A DNA stretch of 64,000 nt from Hofstenia miamia (Eukaryota > Xenacoelomorpha > Acoela): the NCBI GenBank assembly GCA_004352715.1, contig SCFE01000015.1:1293771-1357770 (forward strand), read 5' to 3'. Position 1 is the stretch's first letter, and each line of letters begins with the position of its first letter. Under the pieces are notes generated by a model, which was not told the origin of the DNA, made no database searches, and saw only the letters and a list, made by a program, of their open reading frames with translations. Positions 10,642-64,000 of this stretch are shown in pieces. Position numbers and translations under genes: made by a program.

Positions 10642-10707
10642 ACTCTATAGACCGCCATCTGTGCCACAATATCAAAAATTATCACAACCTGAAGCTATTT
10701 TTAGCAA

Positions 10708-11707
10708 NNNNNNNNNNNNNNNNNNNNNNNNNNNNNNNNNNNNNNNNNNNNNNNNNNNNNNNNNNNNNNNNNNNNNNNNNNNNNNNNNNNNNNNNNNNNN
10801 NNNNNNNNNNNNNNNNNNNNNNNNNNNNNNNNNNNNNNNNNNNNNNNNNNNNNNNNNNNNNNNNNNNNNNNNNNNNNNNNNNNNNNNNNNNNNNNNNNNN
10901 NNNNNNNNNNNNNNNNNNNNNNNNNNNNNNNNNNNNNNNNNNNNNNNNNNNNNNNNNNNNNNNNNNNNNNNNNNNNNNNNNNNNNNNNNNNNNNNNNNNN
11001 NNNNNNNNNNNNNNNNNNNNNNNNNNNNNNNNNNNNNNNNNNNNNNNNNNNNNNNNNNNNNNNNNNNNNNNNNNNNNNNNNNNNNNNNNNNNNNNNNNNN
11101 NNNNNNNNNNNNNNNNNNNNNNNNNNNNNNNNNNNNNNNNNNNNNNNNNNNNNNNNNNNNNNNNNNNNNNNNNNNNNNNNNNNNNNNNNNNNNNNNNNNN
11201 NNNNNNNNNNNNNNNNNNNNNNNNNNNNNNNNNNNNNNNNNNNNNNNNNNNNNNNNNNNNNNNNNNNNNNNNNNNNNNNNNNNNNNNNNNNNNNNNNNNN
11301 NNNNNNNNNNNNNNNNNNNNNNNNNNNNNNNNNNNNNNNNNNNNNNNNNNNNNNNNNNNNNNNNNNNNNNNNNNNNNNNNNNNNNNNNNNNNNNNNNNNN
11401 NNNNNNNNNNNNNNNNNNNNNNNNNNNNNNNNNNNNNNNNNNNNNNNNNNNNNNNNNNNNNNNNNNNNNNNNNNNNNNNNNNNNNNNNNNNNNNNNNNNN
11501 NNNNNNNNNNNNNNNNNNNNNNNNNNNNNNNNNNNNNNNNNNNNNNNNNNNNNNNNNNNNNNNNNNNNNNNNNNNNNNNNNNNNNNNNNNNNNNNNNNNN
11601 NNNNNNNNNNNNNNNNNNNNNNNNNNNNNNNNNNNNNNNNNNNNNNNNNNNNNNNNNNNNNNNNNNNNNNNNNNNNNNNNNNNNNNNNNNNNNNNNNNNN
11701 NNNNNNN
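10708..11707. other. Assembly gap of exactly 1000 N
   Basis: A round-number gap, probably a fixed-size placeholder. It hides the 5' end of LINE-B and the start of the LINE-A reverse transcriptase. Confidence 0.99.
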
Positions 11708-12772
11708 CTTTATTTCTTAATGTTTTATAATTATCATAGTTGGCTTTCGATCTGTTTTGACAAAAAATAGCATATGCCTTACGCTTTTTTCTAATGCATT
11801 CTTTTGTTTCTTTAGATATCCATATCTTCCACGTTTTGTTACTATTCTTTACGTTGTGTTTTTGAATCTTTATAATAAGACAAAGCTTTATGATAAATAC
11901 CTGTTAAATTATCAAATATAAATATCATTTTTTGATCCACTGTTGTGCCAAAGTAATAATCATTTCAATTTAAGTTGATCAATTCCTTCAAAAAATATTG
12001 AAGTATTTCTTTGAATAAAATAATAAAATCTATTTTGTGCAATATATTCTTGAATCTGTTTGAGTCTATTTATTATCCAATATTGCACGTGTCAGTAAAT
12101 GGTCTGATATGAAAAAATCTGTAACAAAAACTTCATATGTCTTAATGCTTGAGATGTCAGTAATGATATAATCAATCAAAGAAGACTTAACAAAGTTGAT
12201 ATGCGTTGGTATATTTTTATTCAGAACTTCCATATTAAAGACATCAATTAAATCGTTAATTTTCCTTTTTTCAATTTCACATAAATAATTTTGGTTATAA
12301 TCACCCATAATAATAACTAAGTTTGTTGTTTGATTTGCAATGCAAATTTCTTTGNGATGTCAGTAATGATATAATCAATCAAAGACGACTTAACAAAGTT
12401 TATATGCGTTGGTATATTTTTATTCAGAACTTCCATATTAAAGACATCAATTAAATCGTTAATTTTCCTTTTTTCAATTTCACATAAATAATTTTGGTTA
12501 TAATCACCCATAATAATAACTAAGTTTGTTGTTTGATTTGCAATGCAAATTTCTTTGTATAAATTTTCTTCAAAAGCTTGAAATGATTGTTTCTTACTAC
12601 AATAACTTATATTGATCAAATAACAGACTCCACATATATTAAATTGAACCCATAAGCTATCAAATTCAGAATCATTTTCAGAAATATCATCTCTGATTAT
12701 TGGTTTGAATTTACCAATTGAAAAAGTCGCAGAAAAGCTAAAAGTCAAATCAATTACCACCTCAGTAAGCAA
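11708..12772 (-). pseudogene. LINE-A endonuclease and linker with duplicated segment
   Basis: Minus-strand frames encode an APE-type endonuclease: INISYCSKKQSFQAFEENLY, IIMGDYNQNYL, IPTHINFVKSSLIDYIITD and FFISDHLLTRAIL, with the catalytic SDH intact. The linker WKIWISKETKECIRKKRKAY follows down to the N gap. A segment of about 202 bases appears twice around a single N at 12355, so the endonuclease is read twice in part. The upstream end is degenerate. Confidence 0.75.
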
Positions 12773-13428
12773 TAAATTCCTAAAATCGGTTGTACCTCAA
12801 CGAAAGGATTTCAGTTTCTCAAAACATATTAATTAGCAAGAATCTGGGTAAACCCTGTATCCATGTTTTTGTTGTTGTGTTTTTTGTTTTTGTATTTAAG
12901 TGTAGCATTAGCAGCTTTTGTTGAGGTGTTTAATTATGCCGATGTACTGCACTTAATAAGAAATTCTATTTTATTGTATTCTAGGAAGTATACCGGCGCA
13001 ATTTTGTTACTGTACGATTGAATTTATTCTTTTCCAAAAAAAATTGGTGTCATATGATCACCAACCTAACATTGCAAATTATTTGGGGAAAACTATTAAT
13101 TTATAAATAAAGAAAACGGTTCAAGTTGACTTACATACAACAAAGATTGTTAAACATCTGTAGGCGAATAATAAAAAGCAATGCATATTTAATTCTAAAT
13201 TGTACATATGCATATAAAACTAGAAAATTCCACTATAAATATAAAATCTGTCATGCGAAAGGATATGCACATAAGACCTGTGACAGCGTCAATAAAAACT
13301 TAGCAACAAGCGAAACATTGAAACATTAAAAAATTACAAAATTACATCATTCTAGAATTCTACAACGTCATTAAAAAATTACAATATTGCAAAAAGTTAC
13401 AAACTAAGAGGTAGATGAAAATGAACAC
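12773..13428 (-). other. Probable 3' UTR of Asap and spacer
   Basis: Between the Asap stop and the LINE-A remains. Minus-strand AATAAA occurs at 13028-13023 and 12975-12970. Nothing else was seen. Confidence 0.4.
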
Positions 13429-56804
<43,376 letters not shown>

Positions 56805-56923
56805 TCTGAAAATATAATTGAAAAAAAAATATTATTTCCTCTCAACTTAACATTTTAATAAGGTAGGATTACGAGTCACAAACTAGTAAAAGTGGGGAAT
56901 AAGGTCGATTGGATTAATTTTGA

Positions 56924-57338
56924 GCTCACTTACATAAGAACAACGATTTATCTCGTTATAAACTAAGCTCCATTGCTTACAAGAAATGTGATGCAAATAT
57001 TATTGAAAGAAATCTTTCATGCGTATACTGTAATACAACATTTCATTATAATAAACGATGTAGTGATTTTACGCAACAAACTCTTGATGTTATGCAAATG
57101 TTTTCTGATAATATCTTGACAATTTGCAATGAATGTAAAACATCTGGGAAGAAGGATTTCGTTATAAAAGACGTATGCAAATCGAAATTAGTGAATGTAT
57201 CTAATGAACTAAATAGCCTTCTTAAAGTAAGTTAAAATAAGCATATGGAAAACTCTGAAAAAGCTGCTTCCTTCAATTCAATAATTGATTATGGTCTTAA
57301 AACTGTTGTAAGTAAACATTTGTCAAATCAAAATTGAA
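56924..57338 (+). pseudogene. LINE ORF1 fragment with PHD-like zinc finger
   Basis: The frame encodes NLSCVYCNTTFHYNKRCSDF ... ILTICNECK, a CxxC-HxxxxC-CxxC arrangement as in the PHD-like fingers of LINE ORF1 proteins. A Lys/Asn-rich helical part follows (CKSKLVNVSNELNSLL), then a stop at about 57236. It lies just before a LINE reverse transcriptase on the same strand. A few hundred bases upstream of Asap exon 1, on the opposite strand. Confidence 0.45.
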
Positions 57339-57809
57339 ATGACTAAACTCCAATAAAGATATATATTTATATAGTACATTTTAACCGCACTGTAAATCTT
57401 AACGACAGATACTTTACTTTTTCTTTTATTTGGAGTAATAATGTAAATCATTTTCTCTCAAGTACTTATAATTAGTTGCATTTATACAGCAATTTCCAAA
57501 CATTTGAATTTTGGCGATTCAAGAATCGAAGCGCACGAAAAATTTCTCGGATGGTGCCATTGAAAGAGATGGTTTCTATAGTAATCGTTTAATCAGGGAT
57601 ATCAAAATTTGAGAAAAGTTTAGTAACGTATATGAACCATTAATGGGCTATCTCCAAACCAGAATTAGCTTTCTCAAGTTCTACTAGCGTTGCAAAACTT
57701 TTACTAGTGAAAATGCGTCCCCGCTTTTTGCCTTCAGATTCGAGCTGTCATATCAGTGGGCACTTATATAAGACCACAAGCTATACTTGCAAATACTGAT
57801 TAATTCCAG

Positions 57810-59150
57810 CAAGTTGTCTGGTCCTTCTTATCCTGATGGCGATACACTTTTTGTAATTCACGAAACCATCCATTTGAAGCAGCTCTTCTCCTACATTTGC
57901 TCCTCTAAGCGTTTTCTGCTTTGCTGAGAAACATTTTGGATCACTCCATTGCTAAAATCTAATCAACTTCCCGTTCTATAGCTATTATTTCTCGGCTGTC
58001 AATCATCTTTAAAAGCATTCTTTCGTTATGTGTTCCCTAAAATTCGCCACCTCATCACCTCTTCTCAGCATGGAAACCTTCCGGGTCGTTATACCATCAC
58101 TAACTTAGTCACTTTAATTGAAAACTGCTATTTCCACTCTGATCGTAATGATCCTGTTTGCATTATCTTTCTTGACATTTCTAAAGCTTTTGATCGGTTC
58201 CGCCATTCCATTCTTCTTTACAAAGTTAATTTGGCTTTGATGCTGATTTCATCGAATTTTTCCAGTCTTACCTGTCCAATCGTCGTCAGTGTGTCAAAAT
58301 CAACTTGGTCAACCAGCTCCCTTTCTCTCAGATCACTTCTTACTGTCCAATAGCTATTTTTCTCGTTATTAATTATCCTTAAGCGCATTGTCTTCATTGT
58401 GGTCGCAAAATTCGCCATCGCATCTCCTCTTCTCAACATGGAAGGACAATTCATGTATCTCTTTCCCTGCCCTTGTCCCTAGTGGTGCTCCACACGGTTC
58501 TCTTCTTCTTCATTGCTATAAACGACGTCCCTCAATTTGTCCTGAACGTTGTTTATACTGCGATTTTCAACTTTGGTATTTCTTTTGCCTCCAATATCAC
58601 CTCTGATCTTGAGCTTTTGTTGACTTGGTCTTCCGTTAACCATCTTGATTTTAGCCCAATACATGGGGTATTTCTTTTTCTGTGTCTCNATCATAATGAT
58701 CTTGATTGCATTATCTTTGTTGACATTTCTAAAGCTTTTGATCGGCTCCCCCATTCTATTCTTCTTGACAAATTAAATTTATTTGGTTTTGATCCTGATT
58801 TTATCGAACTTTTCCATTCTTACCTGTTCAATCGTCAGTGTGTCAAAATCAACACATCTATCTTTTCTCCTGTTCTTGTCAACACTGATGCTCTTCAAGG
58901 TTTTGTGTCTGCTGTTGATTTCTTCCTCGTTGCTATGAACGACGATGTGTCTACTGTACGTAGATGACACTACGATTATCAACTTTGGCAGTTCCAATTC
59001 AATATTACCTCGGATCTTGAGCTTTTGTGGAGTTTGTCTTCCGTTAACCATCTTGATTTTAGCCCAACCAAAACATGTGGTCCTCTATTTGATCGAAATC
59101 TCCCTATTAAGTTTTCCCCTCATCATACTTATTTTCGAGTTTAACTTGCT
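57810..59150 (+). pseudogene. Degenerate LINE reverse transcriptase (LINE-D), partly duplicated
   Basis: Fragments: SSKLSGPSYPDGDTLFV (about 57808), FPKIRHLITSSQHGNLPGRY (58030 on) and CIIFLDISKAFDRFRHSILL (about 58160). A second copy of this region follows after a single N at 58689 (CIIFVDISKAFDRLPHSILL, SYLFNRQCVKIN). The string SSQHGxLPGR is typical of Jockey/CR1-like LINEs and differs from LINE-A and LINE-B, so this is another lineage. Many stops and shifts. Confidence 0.75.
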
Positions 59151-59159
59151 GTAAACTAA

Positions 59160-60950
59160 AATTGGTAAGGACGCGTGCCCTTGCGTCTGCTCAAAGCTAA
59201 TTCCTCGCTCTTTGTCCTCTTCATTTAATTCATCGTCTGCTGCGATTTTACAAATACTAGTAATCACAAGAGCGTAGTTAAATATGAGTGATCCGTTGTC
59301 AGCAGTGATCCCCAAATCAGCAATTTAATCTATCAAAGCGCTACTGATAAAATACACAATTCTAATATATTATTGATTTCTATTTTTATCCTGCTATTAA
59401 TTATTTTGATATCAGATGTAGAAAGTAAACGTTTTCATGTTAACTTAGTTTTGTCTGTGCATTACAGCTCATACATGTACATGAAAACAGTGTGCGTACA
59501 ATCATTAGTGAATTCTATCGTCTGAAGTCATAGTACAAGAAAAGTAAAAAATTTCCGTACGGACATTTCGCTTGAACAATTATTATATATGGATATCTTC
59601 GTAAAATAAGAGTTCCAATAAAATTACTACAATAACATCACGACCAGAATTTACATTGACGAGTATATATATATATCATGGCGAAGACAATAATAGGATT
59701 ATATGAAACCAATTTGGAAATTCCTGAAAATTTACATGACAATTTTTTTGTGAAAATATTTTACATTTATTCAATTTGATTTCGCAATCTACCAGAATAA
59801 AATAATACTAAGGTTGCGTTTCAACTATATATATATATATATAAATTTCTAAGCTCAATCAATTACAAATTTGACTATAATTTCGAATTTCTTACACTAA
59901 CAATATTCATTTCTAATGGATAAAGTGCATTTTCAATCGAATTTGGGCTCGGCGATCAAGGATATCTCTTCCAATTTTCTTTAATTGAAAAGCTCTATAA
60001 GATTTTTAGTCGATTTAAATTAAGGAATATCAAGAATATGACCAAGTAGCGCGATATATGTGTAAATAAATTTTATTCAAAAAACATTTGAAACCTCAAT
60101 GTAAACGCTATGCAAATACAATTTTTTACGATTTTGAAACAGTGAAATTAGAGCAATTCAACTTACACGCTCATATAATTAAGCTATTCAATCACTTCAA
60201 GATTAAAAAACCAATAAGCTACAATATCAAAACTTGTAAAGTGTAAACACAGCATCATTAGTGCACTTATAAAAGACCCATTTTGAGTTATTGAATAAAA
60301 TTATATTTCAAATGATTAATTAGCCATTTAAATAAACAAAATATACATTAAAATAATTAGGTATAAATTTCAAAACAATTCAAAACTAATTTAAAAAATT
60401 CCATCGTAATCTGTATCTGAAAATTCATTAATCTCAAAAGTCAAAAATATATTAGTCTAAACATCGAAAATCTTAAGAGGCGAAATAATTTGAAACTTGT
60501 CAAGATTTTATGAAGAACTTAAAAGCTATGATCGAGTAATATACGATATTCATATGTATACAATTAATTAGATTGATTATTAATAAATTTCTTCACATTA
60601 TATCTAAACAGTAGGGTGATTATATTGATGGTATGGTACTTTCATTAGAAACATTGAAACAGTTACTGTCAAGGATAGCACTATATGACAATTTGCCACT
60701 TCACCATTGTCAATTATCAGAAATCTGTATCTTTCATATTTGATAATGGGAAAATGGGTAAGCTCAAAAATGATAGATTATTCATTGACACATCAATTTG
60801 AGTTACTACAGCAATTGTCCAGGTCCAGAAACTGCTTCAGCTGTTGCCATGTCACAGGTTTGCTCTTTCACTTCAAGATCAAATAAACTGCTCAAATTGC
60901 CCTAGCATTACTTGATTTCATTATTTTGTACATGTTCATAATCTGCCTTA
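59160..60950. other. Intergenic AT-rich DNA, nothing recognised
   Basis: Short TA runs near 59665 and 59830. No coding frame with motifs. Confidence 0.5.
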
Positions 60951-60956
60951 TTCTTT

Positions 60957-61729
60957 AGAAGATGCCAAGAAAGTGATTTCAAGTTTTTTCAAGCCACCCA
61001 TAGCTAATATGATGAAAGCAAGACAACCCTTTGAACATGAAACTGTTAATTTCAAAGATCCATTTCCTTCATTTGGTTCAAACTAATATTTTCTCAAAGT
61101 GGTGAATGAGTTATTGCATTTTCCATTCACTTTTCCTTGTTGAAATGTGTCCAATGACACTGTTATTGAATGTCTCTGTCAATTGTTTAGTTTATTCAGC
61201 ATGTCATGATTCATCTACTCAGATTGTGTTACATCCTTCATATCAAACCAACTCAAGTGCATTTTTAATAATATAGGGGTTAGAACAAATCAGAAAACTC
61301 CTTATAACCCCAAAGCAATGAGCAAGTGAAGCATTATAACAGCAATATTTGGAAAGCTTGTGGCTTAAGTAATAACTAGTAGGCATGTGTATTGCAAGAT
61401 GCTCTGCATTCAATATAGTCACTTTTATGCATTGCTACTAATTTTGCTCAACACAAACTATTATTTGTGTTTAACAGATGCTCTGTTCATGGGACAATTG
61501 TACTAAGATGGTTAGGTGAGCCAGGTCATGTTCTCCTTAAGTGTCACATGAGAATCAGTAAGTATGAGCCACTTGTTTATAAAGTAGAATTGGGTGAAGC
61601 AAATATCAATTATGCTACTATTCATTTTCATGATAGCAAGGAAAGTACTGTTTCTACTAGAGATCTGGCTCTATGTGGCCAAGAGATGTGGCCAGGTGAA
61701 GATGGAGTAACACACAGTTGTCAGTACTG
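60957..61729 (+). pseudogene. Second Ty3/gypsy integrase relic
   Basis: One frame, interrupted by stops, reads SSFFKPPIANMMKARQPFEH, FKDPFPSFGSN, a stop, YFLKVVNELLHFPFTFPC, a stop, NVSNDTVIECLCQLFSLF, then IYSDCVTSFIS (D of the second catalytic box) and KTPYNPKA. This is the integrase core of gypsy pol. A separate frame, 61467-61729, gives PGHVLLKCHMRISKYEPLVY and ESTVSTRDLALCG, the chromo-like C-terminal part. It is a different lineage from the 20.9 kb element. No LTRs seen. Confidence 0.75.
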
Positions 61730-61730
61730 A

Positions 61731-64000
61731 AATATGGAGCTGCAATATGTTGAGAACTGTAATGGTGATCATGGAGCAATTGGAAGTCACATTCAAGAAG
61801 TTGGGAGCTGTGATGATGATGTATGATTGATACAATATACTTCAAATTATCTATGATCAAACAGAATATTTCATTAACCCAACCATCTTGGAGGCTAGAA
61901 CACTTCTTAACTAAGAGGTGAAGAATGTGATATTATTCATTATTAGCTTTTAATATAATATGTTGTATTTAAAATCTTTTGTTTTCATTGTGTATTTGGA
62001 TCTTAATTGAATAAAATCTTAGGTTTTCACTTCAAAAAAAATTTTTTAGGAAGTCATATATTAATTCAGAAGGTAATCAAGAAGATCATTTGACAAAATG
62101 AATAAGATTGAAAACACTATTAATTAGCTATGATATGAATACATCATTAAATATTAGCTTCTATTTCTTTGATATTTTTTGGATATTCATCAAAGTTATT
62201 GAATTCATGGAATTAGATTTATGACATTCATTTTTGAACATTTTAATATTTCCAAAAATGTGTGTTTTATGTTTATATATTTTCCATTAAATGTATCATC
62301 TACAACTTTTGAAATAAATTTAAATATTTCATTATGAAATTACACAAATCAGCATATATATGAGTGAGTGTGCTGAATGTTGTTAGGTATGTTAGATATT
62401 TGCTTTCTTTAATTTTTATGCTGCTTGGGCTTTTGTCAAAAGCATCTATAAATTTTGAGCAATGCAATTCAATTTTGTATTCATTTGTATCTTAACAAAA
62501 GTAAAAACCTATAATTGTGTATTGCAGAACATCTTTGTATTTTTTGGGATAAACTTCATATAAATTAATGAGAATATTAATAAAAAAACAAATACTGAAT
62601 GAATTGAGGCATTCATTGAAATAGTTTTTCTCTAAATAAAAACATAAATATTTACAGTGTGAATTTGCCCTTTACATTCTTAAAAAGTATTTTTTATTAT
62701 TTTTAGTGCTTTTACATTTATAAGATAGTTAAATTGTAAACAAAAAACTTAATCTGTATTTATTTGCACAAAATGGCAAGGAAAATCTGAAACTAGTTTT
62801 CTTCTGACAGAAGGTTGAATAAATAACACCAGTTTTGGTGATGTAAATAACACAATCCAGGTTAGTTTCTAATGAAAATTTAAATCCAAATAAGAGAAAT
62901 ATTGCAACATTGCAACAGCATATATATGTGAAGCAACATACCTTGTTATTGCATGTAGATGTATTTGAAATCATCAGCCCAAAACACAATGTGTTTTAGG
63001 TAAAAATAAACCACAAATTTGGTAAATTCTTTTGTGCTATGCAAATTATCATCTGGTTCTAGCTAGTATTTAATCACCACAATTTGTGGCAAGATTAATT
63101 ACCAATTATTAAAGTGAAACCATCTCATTATCTCCATAGGAATCCACTAAAATTAATATGCAATAAATGCTATTGTAAAAACACAAAGTTCGTGCTCACT
63201 CACATGAAATAAGAAACTCTATGGTTAGAAAACAGGATGCATAATTCTACAAAATAAATATTTTGTATTAATAACAAAGTGTTTAATAAGAGTTTGAGAG
63301 TTAGAATCACTTCTACTATAACTTTGAAAATGTAAACAATATTCAAGAATCAATAGCATGTAAATGATTCTATGTGTAGGTGTTCTTTGAGATCTAATCC
63401 AAACCCTCAGCTTTACTTGCATTTTGAGATTGAAATCAATGCAAAGTATAGCCTAGAACAAGGCTAATAATTTAGATTCAATATTTGCCTTGCTTATATT
63501 AAGTATTTTTGCTCACACATCAATTAGATTGTTGACTATGGCTCCACAATAATACATGAATTCAATCTGTTAAATTAAGTTTTATTGACTTATACAAATA
63601 TTATTTAATGCCATGTTACTCAACATAACAAGAATAAAAACCCCTAAAGACACTATATCATCAATTATTGATTGAAAATATAAAACTTAATAAGTGTTCA
63701 CATTGCTACACAATTCATTAGTGCTAAATACATTTGGTGAAAATCAACAATAGCCATATTTGTATAATAAAAAAGCATTAAATGAAAGCACTCATTTCAT
63801 AGCTAGGCATAAAAAATAGCAAGATTGACCAAAATTTCACATCAATTTACCCTTGTCAACCAGAATAAACACAAATTTGATCCATTCTTTAACATGATAT
63901 GAGAGAAATAGGTTTTCTAATGCAATGCAATGTCATCCATAATAGAAAAATTAAACCATTAGTGGAACAAAGAAATATTTCCACTTTGTAAACAAACCAT
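61731..64000. other. AT-rich DNA, nothing recognised
   Basis: No motif-bearing frames on either strand. Confidence 0.5.

Larger units (their letters stand above)
6103..10707 (-). mobile_element. Inner LINE (LINE-B), nearly complete, CR1/Jockey-like
   Basis: Layout on the minus strand: ORF1 (10641-9562), ORF2 endonuclease (9562-8270), ORF2 reverse transcriptase (8376-6304), a 3' UTR of about 200 bases and a TTC-repeat tail at 6117-6103. Beyond the tail the outer LINE-A RT resumes, so LINE-B landed inside LINE-A. The 5' end runs into the N gap at 10708. One frameshift (near 8350) and a lost endonuclease histidine are the only major lesions seen. Confidence 0.88.
4564..12772 (-). mobile_element. 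Outer LINE (LINE-A), split by an inserted second LINE
   Basis: The 5' part (endonuclease and linker, 12772 to 11708) and the 3' part (reverse transcriptase and 3' end, about 6102 to 4564) are on the same strand. They are separated by LINE-B and a 1000-base N gap. A run of TTG units on the minus strand at 4576-4564 may be its 3' terminal repeat. It belongs with the APE-type CR1/Jockey-like elements. Its upstream end is not defined. Confidence 0.8.

Noticed and set aside
10433-11770. Plus-strand frames running through the N gap
   Set aside because: Open only because N is not read as a stop; they are the opposite strand of LINE-B ORF1.

Overview
This is a strongly AT-rich stretch of an animal nuclear genome. 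The evidence is GT-AG introns with short T-rich acceptors (mostly TTTAG/TTTTAG), many diverged retroelements, AT microsatellites, two minisatellite arrays and assembly gaps. No bacterial operon, rRNA or tRNA gene was recognised. The phylum cannot be fixed from the sequence; an invertebrate is most likely.

The main host gene is on the minus strand from about 56.8 kb down to 13.4 kb. I could follow 24 coding exons of one ASAP-family Arf GTPase-activating protein: an N-terminal BAR domain (exons 1-7, 56.8-53.4 kb), a PH domain (exons 8-12, 52.9-42.9 kb), a zinc-finger ArfGAP domain (exons 12-14, 43.1-37.9 kb), ankyrin repeats (exons 15-17, 36.8-33.0 kb), a Ser/Lys/Pro-rich linker (exons 18-22, 33.0-18.1 kb) and a C-terminal SH3 domain (exons 23-24, 16.2 and 13.5 kb) ending in a stop at 13429. 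Splice phases agree across all 24 exons and give a protein of about 941 residues.

The region downstream of the gene (1-12.8 kb) is a pile of transposable elements: a degenerate plus-strand LINE (1-2.1 kb), a broken Ty1/copia element (2.4-4.2 kb), and a minus-strand LINE (4.6-12.8 kb) into which a second, nearly complete minus-strand LINE (6.1 to beyond 10.6 kb) has inserted. The inner LINE encodes an SGNH-esterase-like ORF1 and an endonuclease/reverse transcriptase ORF2. The two ORFs are joined by a TAATG stop-start overlap, and ORF2 carries an NPGP (2A-like) motif behind a hydrophobic segment.

The gene's introns carry further insertions: a dead hAT transposase (13.85-15.3 kb), a Ty3/gypsy element with both LTRs (20.9-24.9 kb), a 184-bp tandem array (27.2-29.0 kb), a 122-bp tandem array (34.7-35.6 kb), a nested-palindrome repeat (40.15-40.98 kb), a short MITE (44.87-45.09 kb) and a truncated Penelope-like GIY-YIG element bounded by inverted 33-bp repeats (46.9-47.8 kb). 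Upstream of the gene are a second LINE lineage (56.9-59.2 kb) and a gypsy integrase remnant (60.95-61.73 kb). The last 2 kb hold nothing I can recognise.
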